From MED-G105 sp039025235 (GTDB taxonomy: Bacteria > Pseudomonadota > Alphaproteobacteria > Caulobacterales > Parvularculaceae), in contig JBCCOS010000007.1 of NCBI GenBank assembly GCA_039025235.1, positions 62,001 through 126,000 on the forward strand: a stretch of 64,000 nt of DNA, given 5' to 3'. The translations under genes and the position numbers were made by a program. Under the pieces are notes generated by a model. The model was given only the letters and a program-made list of their open reading frames with translations. It made no database searches and had not been told where the DNA came from. Of the stretch, positions 35,701 to 50,700 are shown piece after piece. Position 1 is the stretch's first letter, and each line of letters begins with the position of its first letter.

Positions 35701-38700
35701 GCCGCCCGTTTGAAGACTTGCCACAACGCTGCTCGATGCGCTTGAGTAGTCGGCTGTGTCAATGCCAGCGCCGCCATCAAGCGAATCACCGCTACCGCCA
35801 CCGTCGAGCGTATCGGCATTATCGCCACCTATGAGAGTCTCGGCAATCGCCGTACCGACGATTCGGTCATTCCCTTGGCCGCCGTCGACGTAATCGATAC
35901 CGCCGCCGAGCGTTATGCTATCACCATTGCCCGAGCCCACCAGTTGCTCAATGCTGGCGAAGGTATCACCAGCCGCATCGCCGGTATTAACGCCCGTACC
36001 AAGATTAATTGTAACAGCCGCGGACCCAGCGTAACTTGCAGTATCGGTGCCGCTGCCACCTTGCAGGTCGTCAGCGCCCGCACCACCAATCAATAAATCG
36101 TCTTCAGTGCCACCGACCAGTGTATCGGCGCCACTGCCACCGATCAGCGTATCATTGCCAGCACCGCCATCAAGGCTATCGGCATTCGCTCCCCCGTCAA
36201 TCGAGTCAGCGCCCGCGCCACCGCTAAGGGTATTTGCCGCGGCATCTCCAACAATCGTATCATCACCACCCGTACCGATAATGTTCTCGATCGATGTGAG
36301 AATATCACCCGCTGCCTCGCCGCCCGATTGCGCCCCGGTGTTGGTCAGGTCTACATCGATCGCTGCCGCAGAGGACGAGTAATCCACCGTGTCTGTATCA
36401 ATACCGCCATCAATGTTATCCGCACCGACGCTCGACGTTATGGTGTCATTACCCGCTTGCCCAAACAAAGTGTCGGACCCGGTTCCCCCATCGAGGTCAT
36501 CGGCGCCAGCACCGCCAGTAAGAATATTGTTGTTACCATCACCTTCAAGCGTATCATTGTTATCAGAGCCTGTGAGGTTTTCGATGCCGGAAAGGGTATC
36601 ACCAGCGGCGTCACCGACAGTCCCAAGTGTCGTCAGCAAGCTGACAGCGACCGCAGCCGTTGCTAACGAATAATCGGCCGTATCATTATTATTGCCACCG
36701 ACGAGACTATCAGCACCGGCACCGCCTGATAACGTATCGTCACCATCTTCACCTTCAAGCGTATCACTGTCGCCGCCGCCAAAGAGGCGGTCGCCACTAG
36801 CCCCGCCGGTAAGGATATTGGCACCGCCATCACCGGTTAGCGTATCCGCCGCGCCAGAACCGAGGACATTTTCAATCGACGCCAAGGTATCATCAGCAGC
36901 GTCACCACCAGAACCAGAACCCGTGGACAGATTAACGTCAACGCCACCGCCGGAGGCAGAATAGTCTGCGAGGTCAGTCCCGTCACCACCAACAAGGCTG
37001 TCACCAGCAGCGCCTCCGATTAGGGTGTCAGCCTGTGTACCACCGAGCAAGGTGTCAGCACCACCACCACCGGTTAAGGTATCAGATCCAGCGCCACCGT
37101 CTAATTGGTTCGCGCCACTATCCCCAGTTAGGTTATCAGCGCCGCCCGAACCAATAATGTTCTCGATACTATTCAGATCATCGCCCGTTGCGTCACCACC
37201 CGACGCAATATCGGTAGAAAGATTAATCGTTACAGCGCCGGACGAGCCAGCATAGCTCGCGGTATCAGTGCCGCTGCCACCGTCCAGAACATCTGCACCG
37301 GCACCACCTTCAAGTGTGTCGACACCAACACCGCCTTCGAGCGTATTGTCATTTGCATCGCCGCCAAGGAAATCATCATCGGCGCTACCAATAACGACCT
37401 CGACAGCTGTCAGCGTGTCACCCGCAGCATCGCCCCCGGACCCAGCGCCGCCGCCAATCGTAATGGTTACGCCACTTGATGACGCGGAATAATCAACAGT
37501 ATCGGTATCGCCTTCACCGTCGAACAGGTCGCCATCAGCACCACCAATAAAGGTGTCGTCCCCAAGACCACCACGAACCGTGTCGCCAGCGCCGCCGCCG
37601 ACAAATGTTTCGCTTGCTGCAGCCCCAATAAGGCTATCATTTTGATTGGAACCGATAAGGGTCTCGATACTGCTTAAGACATCGCCGGCAGCATCGCCGT
37701 CAACACCGGCTGTTCCGTCAAGATAAACCGTAACGCCAACCGCAGACCCAGAATAATCAGCCGTATCGTCTCCAGCTCCGCCGTCAATACTGTCAGCACC
37801 CGCATCAGAGAAAATGACGTCGTCTCCGTCATTGCCCAATAGGGTATCGGCGCCAACGCCACCGCGCAAGGTGTCAGCCAATAATCCGCCATCAATCAGA
37901 TTGTCATTGCCATCACCGACAAGGCTATCGGACAGATCAGACCCGATGATGTTCTCAATACTGATGTAGGAATCGCCAGCTGCGAAGCCGTCAGTACCGC
38001 CAGTTAACAAGTTCACCGTAACAGACGATGTCGCATCGGAGTAATCGACCGTGTCGCGGTCACCACCACCATCGAGAGTGTCTGCGCCAGACCCACCAAC
38101 AAGGGTATCTTCCCCAAGACCGCCGCTCAAGGATTGATTGCCAACGGTGCCGGTAAGGGCATCTGCTTGATTAGAGCCAATCACTGTCTCGATATTAGAA
38201 AGAACATCACCCGCAGCGTCACCATCGGCTGACACCCGCCCATCGAGAAAAACAGTAACCCCAGTGGCTGACCCGATGTAACTGACTGAATCAGTACCAG
38301 CACCGCCGTCTAGTGTATCTGCACCAACATCGCCAAATAGCGTATCGTCACCGCCGCGCGCATCAATGTCATTGTTTGCTGTATCACCACCAATTGTATC
38401 TGATTGGTCCGTACCAATAATGTTTTCAATCGCTATCAGCGTATCGCCGGCAGCGCCACCGGTGACAGTACCGCCACCAAGGCTGATGTTTACGCCGGTT
38501 GTTAACGCAGAATAGTCGGCGGTATCATCACCGGCGCCGCCATCTAAACGGTCATTGCCAGCGCCGCCAATAAAGACATCATCGCTATTTCCTCCATCAA
38601 GGCTATCGTCGCCAAGTCCGCCGATTAATGTATCCTGACCGATGCCGCCACGGAGCGTATCATTGTCGGCACCGCCATCCAGGAGATCATCGTCACTCCC

Positions 38701-41700
38701 GCCTTCGAGGGAATCGTCACCGGCGCCGCCCAACAGGGTGTCATCGCCGACACCGCCGATGAGGCGATCGTCATTGTCACCGCCGGAAAGTGAATCATTG
38801 TCATCGCCGCCGTCGAGGGTGTCTGCGCCAAGTCCACCGACTAGAGTGTCATTGCCGATATCACCTACAAATTCATTGTTTTCGTCATCACCCGTAACGC
38901 TGTCCGCAAATTCAGACCCTAAGACGCCCTCTATTTCAGTGAGCGTATCATTCGCTGCATCACCGCCAGTCGCGGTGCCTGCGGACAAATCGATGGTTAC
39001 GCCACTGCCCGAATTGGAATAATCGACAAAGTCGACGCCAATGCCTCCAGCAAGGGCGTCGCCGGCGGCGCCAGTACCGCCATCGAGGGTATCGTTGCCG
39101 TCACCACCGGACAACTCATTACTCAACGTATCACCAATCAACGTATCGTTGTTCGATGATCCAATAACGTTCTCGATGCTTACCAGGACATCGCCAGCAG
39201 CATCACTGTTTGACCCTGTTCCAGTTTGCAGATTGACAGTTACACCGCCGCCCGACCCGGCATATGAAGCGGTATCAGTGCCAGCACCACCATCGAGCCG
39301 GTCGGCGCCGCCACGCCCGCGCAAGAAATCGTCTGAGTTACCTCCCTGAAGCGTATTTTGACCGTTCGAGCCGATCAGTGTATCTTCCTGGTTTGTGCCA
39401 ATAACCCGTTCGATATTGGCGTAGGTATCACCCTCGGCGTCACCGCCCTGGCCGGTGCCATTTTCGAAGTCGATAACAACGCCTACGGACTGGTCTGAGA
39501 AGTCGATCAGGTCGAAACCAGCGCCGCCGTTTATGCTGTCAGCACCCGCACCACCAGATAGGGTCTCATTGTTATTGCCCCCTATTAAGGTGTCATTGCC
39601 AAGCTCACCGTTTAAGACGTTCGCACCACCGTTCCCCTCTATCGAGTCGGCACCTTCACCGCCGAAGATCGTGTCGTTGTTGTTGCCACCGAGTATCGTA
39701 TCATTCCCGATGCCACCGAGAATGCTATCATTTCCATCGCCGCCAGTGATGCTGTCGGCGCCCTCCGAGCCTTCGATCGTGTCGCTACCGCGACCCCCAG
39801 AAAGCACGTCGTCTCCATCCGCGCCATCAATAGAGTCGTCGCCGTCAAAACCTGCAAGATTGTTTATGCCGTCCGATCCAATGAGCGTATCGCCAACGAG
39901 CGACCCCAAAACGTCTTCAACCGATAGATAGACGTCACCAAGGGCATCGCCGACCGTCCCCGTACCGAGAGACAGATCAACAACGACAGATTGATTTGAC
40001 GTGTTAAAGACTACACGGTCGGTTCCTTCTCCACCATCAATGCTATCAGCGCCCCCGCCGCCATCGAGATTGCGATCATCACCTTGCCCACCAAACAAGG
40101 TTTCATCTGCCAGGGTACCGGTGAGCGTATCATTAAAGTTGGAGCCGATGAGGACTTCTATACTTTGGAGAATATCGCCTGCAGCGTGGCCACCACTACT
40201 CACGCTTCCGCCTAGATTGGCATTTACAGCAGCGTTTGAGCCCGTGTAGTCTGCGGCATCGTCACCACTGCCACCGAAAAGGCTATCAGCGTCGAGGCCA
40301 CCGGCGAGCGTATCGTTATTGTCGCCACCGCGTAGCGTATCCGCGCCGCTGCCACCTTCCAGACTGTCCGCGCCGTCTTCTCCATCGATCTCGTTATTGT
40401 CGGCATTGCCCGTTAGCGTATCGTTTTGATCGGTTCCCTGAAGGTTTTCAATTTCAATATAAACGTCGCCAGCGGCGTCATTGGTATTGCCCGCTGTATT
40501 AGCTAAATTCGCAACGACCCCTGTTCCAGCGCCAAGGTAAGAAGCGGTGTCTGTGCCGGCCGCGCCGTCCAGCGTGTCAGCGCCACCAAAGCCCGTGAGC
40601 ACGTCATCGCCGCCGTCCGCCTCAATGAGATTGTCTTCATTGTCACCAGCAATTGTATCATTTTGTGTGGTACCGATGACATTCTCAATGTTCGACAAAA
40701 CGTCTCCTGCCGCATCTCCAGCGCCTCCACCGCCCAGCAATAGACTGACATTTACGCCAAACAGAGATGCAGAGTAATCTGCCGTATCGATATCAACGCC
40801 GCCATCAAGCGTATCGCCGCCCGCACCACCAATGAGGGTATCGTTCTCAAGCCCACCAACAAGACTGTTATTCTGAGCATCGCCAGTGATTTGGTCGGCC
40901 AGATCCGTGCCAATGATCGCTTCGACATTCGTAAGTGTGTCATCCGCAGCATCGCCACCGGTATTAACGTTGGTTGACAGATTGATGACCACTGCTCCGG
41001 TGGACGCTGAGTAATCGACCGTGTCAAAACCTGTATCGCCGTCAACCGTATCAGCATCTGCGCTACCGAGAATTAGATCATCGCCCGCACCACCGATGAT
41101 GGTGTCAATACCAATGCCACCGTCGATGGTATCATTATCGTCGTCACCATCGATAAAGTCAGCGCCCTCTCCGCCGAGTAATGAATCGTTTCCGGCACCG
41201 CCATCTAAGGTATCAGCACCATCATCACCGCGGAGGGTATCCTCGCCGTCCTCAGCATCGATCTGCGAGCCTGCAGCCGCGGCGGCGATATCATCGTCAA
41301 AGTCAGAACCAATGACACTTTCTATATCGGTGAAGGTGTCGCCATTGGCATCTCCGTCCGTACCCACACCAGTCGCAAGGGAAAGCGTTACGCCTTCGCC
41401 TGCGTTGGCGTAAGAGACCGTGTCCGTTCCATCACCCCCATCGAACGCATCAGCCCCGCCCAGACCTTCTAGTGTATCGTCACCATCAGAGCCCGAAAGC
41501 GTATTTGCATTGTTGTCGCCCGTCAGGTTATCACCCAATGTTGAGCCAAAGAGGTTTTCGATCTCAACAAGAATATCGTTGACCGCATCGCCGCCTGAGT
41601 TCGCGCCGGTAAGCAGATTGACTGTAACGCCTTGTGTTGATCCAGCGTAACTCGCAGTGTCGTTACCGGCACCGCCAACAATTGAATCAACGCCGCCGGC

Positions 41701-44700
41701 GCCTTCGAGCGTATCATCAAGATCGCCCCCAAAGAGAGTATTGGACGCGCCATCACCAACGATTGTGTCGCTGAAATTCGATCCCTGAACATTTTCCACG
41801 CCAGACAATGAATCACCTGCAGCATGCCCGCCAGTATTCACATTGGTCGCGAGATTAACAGAAACACCTGTGTTTGAAACAGAATAGTCAGCGATATCAT
41901 CCGTACCAGCACCGCCAATAAGAGTATCAGCACCTAAGCCGCCAATGAGCGTATCTCTGTTATTCCCTCCGGCGAGACTATCGGCACCCGTACCGCCGGT
42001 CAGTACGTCGTCACCAGCATTGCCGAGGAGTGTTGATCCTGTGTTTGCGGCGTTGAGCGTATCATCAAGGTTTGATCCATCAATGGTCTCGATACTAATG
42101 AATTCGTCACCAGCAGCATCGCCTGCGGTACCAACACCCGCTTCGAGATCAGCGGCAACACCGGCAACGGCGCTTAAATAGCTGGCTGTATCATCACCTG
42201 TCCCACCATCAAGTGTATCGGGCCCACCACCGCCACTCAGTAGATCGTCCAGCAGTCCACCAGCGAGACTGTTCGCTGCGCCGTCACCAACCAGGGTATC
42301 GTTAAAATCAGAACCGATGAGGTTTTCAACACCGGACAAACGATCACCAGCGGCATCGCCGCCAACACCCAGATTACCCGTTGTCAATTGCGCGTTTACG
42401 CCAGAGCCAGAGGCAGCATATGTGACGGTATCATTGCCGGTACCGCCCTCTATCGTGTCAGCACCACCAAGTCCGGCAAGGAGATCATCTCCATTCAATC
42501 CATCGAGTTCATTCCCTAACGTGTCACCGATGAGGGTATCGGTGTTTTCCGATCCCTGAATATTTTCAATGCCAGCGAGCGTGTCGCCAACGGCGTCACC
42601 ACCAGAATGCGTGTTCGTATCAAGATTGATGCTAACGCCTGATGCGGATGTTTGATAGGTGACCCAATCGGTTCCAGCCTCTCCACTGATGCTGTCTGCA
42701 CCAGCGCCGCCATTCAGCGTATCATTGTTGGCGCCACCGAGCAGCGTGTCGGCATCGCCTTCACCAAGGAGCGAGTCGTTACCGTCACCCCCGGTGATGA
42801 CATTCTGATCGTTGGAGCCACGTATTGTATCATCACCCGCCGAGCCAAGGACGTTTTCGACATTACTGATCGTGTCAAAAGCAGCATCGCCACCGATCCC
42901 GACACCCGTCAATAGATTAATATCGACCGGCGCCGCCGACGCTGAGTAATCTATAACATCGATATCAGCGCCGCCGTCCAACGTGTCGCCGCCGCCAAGG
43001 CCAATTAGGGTATCATTACCGATCCCGCCGAAAAGGCCGTTATTTTCGTCATCACCAGTCAGCGCGTCGGCGTTATTTGAGCCGACCAACACCTCAATAT
43101 TCGTCAGTGTATCACCAGCAGCGTCACCACCTGATGCCGTACCGGCTTCGAGACTGATGGTCACGGCATCAGCTGAGTCCGAATAATCAGCACGGTCAAT
43201 ATTGGCACCACCGTCGAGACTGTCAGCACCAGCACCACCAATTAGTGTGTCGTCGCCGCCGCCGCCTTCGAGCGTATTCTCATTCGTATCGCCGGTGAGT
43301 TGGTCTGAATTTCCAGAGCCGCGTAGATTTTCAATGTCGAAGAAATCGTCGCCGGCAGCATCACCACCGGAGTTGAGGGCGTCATTCGCAAGGTTTGCGA
43401 CAACACCGTCAATAGACGTTGTATAGTCAGCAGTATCATCTCCAGCGCCACCCTGTAAGATATCACCGTCAGCGCCACCGATCAGAACATCGTTTTCATC
43501 GCCGCCAATCAAAACGTCAGCACCCGCAAGACCAATAAGCGTGTCTTCGCCAGCAAGACCCGTCAACACATTCGCTAATGCGTCACCGCGTAATTGGTCG
43601 TCACCGCCATCTGAACCAATGACATTCTCAACCCCAGTGAGCGTATCGCCGTCAGCGTCGCCACCAATACCAAGTCCAGTGTCAAGAAACACAGAAACGG
43701 CACCAGCGGAGGCCTCATAATCAGCGGTATCTATTTCTGAACCACCGGAAAGACTATCAGAACCAGCCCCACCGATCAGGGTGTCGGCGCCTGCATCGCC
43801 AAGCAACGTATCATCGTTACCGGCGCCATCAAGCACATCAGCACCGATACCACCATCAATGACATTGCTCGCGCCATCAGCGGTTAAAGTATCGGCATTA
43901 TCAGATCCGAGAAGGTTTTCAATATTGCGCAGATCATCGCCAGCCGCATCGCCGCCGGTATTTACATTCGTAGCAAGATTTACATTTACACCTGCAAGAG
44001 AGCCTGCGTAACTCGCTGTGTCGTTATTATCACCGCCCTCTAGTGTATCGGCACCAACGCCGCCTTCTAGTGTATCGTCGCCGAGACCGCCATCAATGTC
44101 ATCCTGGCCCTCAAGGCCGCGGACAATATCTGAACCATCCCCACCAGTGAGGATGTTATCACCGCCCGCACCAACAATTGTGTCATTACCATCAGAACCG
44201 ATGACATCTTCGATGCCAATAAGCGTATCCCCACTCGCATCGCCACCAACACCTCGTTCGGTGTCAAGCCTTACTTCGACTGCGGATGAAGACGCCGAAT
44301 AATCGACGAGGTCCTGATCGGCGCCACCCACCAAACTATCGGCGCCAGCAAGACCAATTAGAGTGTCATTTCCTGCACCGCCGTCAAGGATGTTCGCTGA
44401 ACCATCCCCAATAAGACTATCGTTGCTGGAAGAGCCAATTAAGTTATCGATATCCGATAGGACATCGCCCGCGGCGTCACCGTCCGCGCCGCTGCCCGTT
44501 GTGAGATTAACAGTAACGCCAGCGCCTGAGCTCGAATAATCGGCTGTGTTGATGCCGGCGCCACCACGCAGCGTATCGGCACCAGCACCGCCAATCAGAA
44601 TATCATCCGCACCACCGCCAGACAGGCTATCATCACCGCTACGACCATCGAGCGTATCGGCACCAGCACCACCAAAAATATCATTACCGGCCGCAGCATT

Positions 44701-47700
44701 GTCGCCCAACAAACTATCATCATTAGCTGAACCAATAAGATTTTCGATAGCAACGAGGGTGTCGCCAGCCGCATCACCGCCCGTACCAGCCCCAGAAATG
44801 AGGTCAATTGTTACCGCTGCGGACGACGCCGAATAATCAGCGGTATCTTCATCATCACCACCGTCAAGGCTATCGGCCTGTTCGCCGCCAATAAGCGTAT
44901 CATTGTTCTGCCCACCGATAAGTGTATCTGAACCACCAAATCCGACAAGACTGTCATTGCCGGCCTGGCCGTCGAAAATATTATCATTGGCGTCGCCAAG
45001 GATCGTATCGGCTCCCGAACCGGTGGTGGCGTTTTCAATAGAATCAAGACTGTCAGTGCCGATGTCCGCACCTGAAGCCGATCCGGTATTGAGGTTTACA
45101 CTGATATCTGCGGCGGATGCACTATAGTCCGCTGTATCATCATTAGCGCCACCGATGAGAGTATCATCTCCACCAAGCCCAGCGAGAGTATCATTGCCAT
45201 CGCCGCCAGTGAGCACGTTTGAACCCACGTCGCCGGTAAGCGCGTCCGCACCATCTGAGCCAATCAGATTTTCAATGCCGACGAGGGTATCTCCAGCGGC
45301 ATCGCCATCAGCCGCAGTGTTCGCATCGAGGTTGACCGTTACACCAACAGTCGAGCCCGCATATGTCGCCGTATCATCATCGCCCCCACCAACGATACTA
45401 TCAGCACCCGCACCACCACTTAGTGTATCAAAGCCGTCACCGCCAAGAAGGGTATCAGCGCTTGCAAGACCTGAAAGAATGTCATTTCCTTCGGCCCCTG
45501 TGAGGACATTGCTATTGCCATCGCCCGTTAGCGTGTCACTTTCAGCAGACCCCGTGAGGTTCTCTATCTCTGTTAAACTATCACCTTGCGCATGCCCACC
45601 AGCCCCTGTTCCCGTCGAAAGGTCAACATTTACCGCCGCGTTTGAGCCTGTGTAATCTGCCGTATCGGTATCAGCACCACCAATCAGGGTATCGGCACCC
45701 GCCAAGCCGCGAAGGGTGTCATTTCCGGCACCGCCATCCAGTTCGTTTGGATTACTATCACCAATCAAAAAATCGTTGCCGGATGAGGCTATAACCCCTT
45801 CAATGCTGATGAGAGTGTCGCCATCGGCATCGCCACCCGACGCAGTCTGTGTCGAGAGATCAACCGTGACCCCTGTCGCAGATGCCGAATAATCAACGAT
45901 GTCATCCTCAAGACCACCATCGAGAAGGTCAGCACCCGCACCACCCTCAAGCGTGTCATTGCCCGCGCCGCCCGTCAGATCATTGTCACCGCTATCACCA
46001 GATAGACTATCGGCGGCATTCGAGCCGATAAGGTTCTCGATATTAGTCAGTGTGTCGCCTTGCGCATCGCCGCCAGCGCCCGGACCACCGTCGAGATCAA
46101 CCGTGACACCACCGGATGAGCTGGAGTAATCGGCTGTATCGTCGTTGGCACCGCCATCGAGGCTATCCGCGCCAGTACCGCCAATGAGCGTATCATCTTC
46201 AGTTCCACCGAGCAGGGTATCGGCGCCAACGCCGCCGCTCAGAAGGTCACTACCGGCGCCGCCGCTCAACGTGTCAAGACCGTCACCACCCGTAATATCA
46301 TCAGCTCCGTCGCCACCTTCGATATTGTTTGCATCGGTATTACCGGTGATGGTATCGTCGCTGTTTGATCCAATTGCATTCTCAATCGATGATAGGCTAT
46401 CGGTCCCGACATCAGTACCTGTTGCATTGCCTGCTGCAAGATTAATAATCACGCTCGCCGATGAAGCACTATAGTCCACCGTATCAGACGCATTGCCACC
46501 CTGGAGCGTATCATTTCCGCCAAGACCGGCGAGGGTGTCGGCCCCTTCTCCGCCGGTAAGGACGTTTTCGCTCGCGCTGCCAATCAGGGTGTCAGCTTCT
46601 CCAGAACCGATGAGGTTCTCCACACTTACAAGGGTATCGCCTTGTGCATCACCGCCCGTTGCAGCGCCCGTTGTCAGGTTGACATTCACAGCGCTTCCCG
46701 ACCCGGCATAACTCGCCGTATCATTGTCCGCACCACCGTCGAGGCGATCAGCACCCTGACCGCCGACAAGAAGGTCTGCATTGTCTCCGCCAACGAGCGT
46801 GTCGTTTTCGGCCATGCCTTCAAGCGTATCAGAGCCCGCGGCGCCTGTGAGCACGTTAGCCCCGCCATCTCCCGTTAGCGTGTCGTTATTGGCAGAGCCC
46901 AAAACACTTTCGATATCAAATAACTGATCACCCTGGGCATGACCGCCAGACCCGGTCCCTAAACCAAGGTCGATATCAACCCCAGCGTTAGAGCCCGTGT
47001 AATCAGCCGTATCGGTATCAGCGCCACCGCGAATACTATCAGCGCCAGCGCCGCCGCGAATAGTGTCATTCCCACCCTCACCACGCAGATCGTTAACCGC
47101 GCCGTTGCCGATGATAAGGTCTGCCCCCGATGAGCCAAAAACGCCTTCTATTGCGCTAAGAGAATCGCCTGCCGCGTCACCGCCCGAAGCCGCGCCCGTA
47201 TCAAGATTGATTGAAACCGCTCCACCTGAACCGCGATAGTCGACATAATCAAAATCGGCGCCACCATCGAGGGTATCAGCCCCGCCGCGGCCTTGCAGCG
47301 TGTCGTTCCCACCAGCACCCGACAAAATGTTGGCCGCGCCATTACCTGACAGACTATCAGCGGCGTTCGACCCAATCAGATTTTCGACATTTGTCAGAGT
47401 ATCCCCAGCCGCATCGCCGCCTGCGCCTGGACCACCGGCAAGATCGACGGTGACCCCTGCAAGAGATAATTGGTAGTCGGCGGTATCATTGCCCGCACCA
47501 CCGTCCAGACTGTCGCCATCGGCGCCGCCAATCAGCGTGTCATCTTCTGTTCCGCCCAAAAGGATGTCAGCACCCGCGCCACCTGAGAGTGTATCCTCAC
47601 CACCGTCACCTTCAAGAACGTCAAGCCCATCGCCGCCGGAAATCGTGTCCGCACCAGCGCCGCCAGCGAGACGGTTTCCACCCGTGTCACCGATTAAAGT

Positions 47701-50700
47701 ATCATTGTTGCCTGAACCAATGGCATTCTCTATATCAATGAGTTGATCCGTGCCCGTTGCCGTCCCGGTTGCAGTACCAGCGCCAAGGTTCACGCTCACC
47801 GCCGCACCAGCACCACTGAAGTCGGCGGTATCGCTTTGAGCACCACCGTCCAGGGTATCATTACCGCCAGCGCCCACCAGCGTGTCAGCCCCATCGGCAC
47901 CATCGATCCTGTTGGCACTACCGTCACCAGCGAGGGTATCGCTTTGGGCGGACCCAAGAAGGTTCTCGATTGACGTTAACGTGTCGCCCGCGGCATCGCC
48001 CCCTGTTGCCGTGCCTGCGCCAAGATCGACATTCACCCCGGCAGCGGAGCCCACATAGCTCGCTGTGTCGTTTTCACTACCGCCATCAAGGCTATCGGCC
48101 CCAGCACCACCAACGAGCGTATCAAGACCGGCGCCACCGGAGAGCGTGTCGTCATCGGCAAAACCCTCAAGAAGGTCTTCGCCATCGGCACCATCAAGCA
48201 CATTCGCACCACCATCACCAGTCAGTGTATCATTGTTTGATGATCCGATAAGGTTCTCTATACTGAATAATTGATCGCCTTGCGCATGGCCACCGACCCC
48301 GGTTCCCGTTTGTAGGTCGACATTCACGCCGGCATTGGAACCTGTGTAGTCGGCTGTATCTGTATCGCCCCCACCGCGCAGGGTATCCGCCGAAGCAAGA
48401 CCGCGGAGCGTGTCATTACCGGCCCCGCCGTCAAGTTCATTGACACCTGCATCACCGATGAGAAGGTCATTGCCGGATGATCCGATGACGCCCTCGATCG
48501 CTGTCAAAGTATCATCGGTCGCATCGCCGCCAGTTGCCGTACCGGCATCAAGATCGACCGTAACCGCTGTTCCAGATGCTGAATAATCGGCTGTATCAAA
48601 ATCGCCGCCACCGTCTAAAAGGTCACCGTCGGCGCCACCGGCAAGCAAGTCGTTGCCTGCGCCACCTTCAAGCGTATTCTCGCCGCCATTGCCCGTTAGG
48701 GTATCAGCAAAGCTTGAGCCGAGAATATTTTCGATTTCGGAAAGGACATCGCCGGCAGCGTCACCGCCCGCACCCGTTCCTGTGGTGAGGTTGACGTCAA
48801 CGGCGAGCAACGACAGTTGATAATCGGCTGTATCATTTCCGGTACCCCCGGTCAGGGTATCCGCACCTTCGCCTCCGATGAGACGATCGTCTTCGCCGCC
48901 ACCGAATAACGCGTCATTTTCTGCCGCACCAGATAACGTATCGGCACCGCCCCCCCCTTCGAGACGGTTTGCACCGAGATCGCCAGTAAGCGTGTCATTG
49001 CCCGTTGAACCAATCAGGTTTTCGATATCATTGAGAACGTCGCCGGTTGCGTCGCCACCGTCGGTAAAGCCAGATGTGAGATTAACATTGACTGCGGCAG
49101 CAGACGATACATAAGTCGCGGTGTCTGAGTTAGCGCCACCTTCAAGGGTATCAGCGCCAACGCCTCCCTCCAGCAGGTCTGAACCAGCGGCGCCGTCAAG
49201 AATGTTCGCGCCTGCATCGCCAATAAGCGTGTCACTTTGATCGGAGCCCAGAACATTTTCGAAACCCGAGAGAGTATCATCCTGGGCATCCCCGCCAGAT
49301 GCCGTACCCGCTTGAAGGTTAACATCAACACCTGCCGCTGAACCCGCATATGAAACCGTATCATTTTCAGTGCCGCCGTCCAGGCTATCAGCACCCGTGC
49401 CACCGCGTATGGTGTCGTCATTTGCCCCACCTGTAATGGTATCGCCGCCACCCGCACCGTCGAGACTGTCCGCACCCGCAGCACCCTCTAGAATGTTTTC
49501 AGCACTATCACCGATAAGCGTATCATCCTGACCCGTACCAATAAGGTTTTCAACATTCAGTAATTGATCGCCCGTCGCATCGCCGCCGAACCCAGTACCC
49601 GATGTCAGACTGACGTTTACGCCTTGCGTTGACCCGGTGTAATCGACGGTATCGGTGTCCGCGCCACCATCAAGTCGATCGCCACCCGCGCCCCCTGAAA
49701 GGGTATCATCGTTATCACCGCCCTCCAGCGTATCTGCGTCAGCACCGCCAGACAGTAGATCCGTACCCTGCCCACCAGAGAGCTCGTTTTCGCCTGCATC
49801 ACCGGTAAGGGTATCATTCAAGTCAGAACCGATAAGGCTCTCGATAGACGTCAGCGTATCGCCAGTGGCATCGCCGCCTGTTGCTGTTCCCCCTTGAAGG
49901 TCGATGTTTACCGCAACAAGAGATGCGGAGTAGTCAGCGGTATCGTTATTCAAGCCACCATCAATACTGTCAGCACCACCGCCGCCAGCCAGGATATCAT
50001 CACCGGACCCACCGGTAAGCGTGTTGGCGTCACCGTCACCCGTTAAGGTGTCAGCACTGCCCGATCCCGTGACGGCTTCAAACTCCGAAAAGGTGTCACC
50101 GGCCGCGTCACCACCAGCACCAATCCCCGTACCGAGATTTACATTAACGGCAGCGGACGATTGACTGTAGGAAAGTGTGTCAGAGCCAATGCCACCCTCT
50201 AGCGTATCGGCGCCTGCCAGACCTTCAACAATATCGTTGCCGTCGCCTGCGATAATAAGGTTCGCGGCACCATCACCAGTGAGCGTATCATTATTCGAGG
50301 ACCCACGGAGGTTTTCAATCTCTTGGAGTATGTCACCAGCCGCATCACCGCCCGCGCCAAGACCCGTTGAAAGGTTGACCGCAACACCAGCCGCTGATGC
50401 AGAATAATCAGCTTCGTCCGTACCGATGCCACCATCGAGAAGGTCGGCCCCCACACCACCCGCGAGGGTATCATTGCCAAACTCGCCCTCAAGTGTATCA
50501 GCGCCATCGCCGCCCGCAACGCTATCATTTCCGGCACCGGCCAGGATCTCATTCGGCCCTGTGTCACCAACGAGAGTGTCGTTTAAACCCGATCCAATAA
50601 CGTTCTCAACGTTCGACACACTATCCCCGGCTGCATCACCACCAGAGAATGTGTTCGTCCCAAGATTGACAGAAACCGCGTCTACGGAATTTGCGTAACT

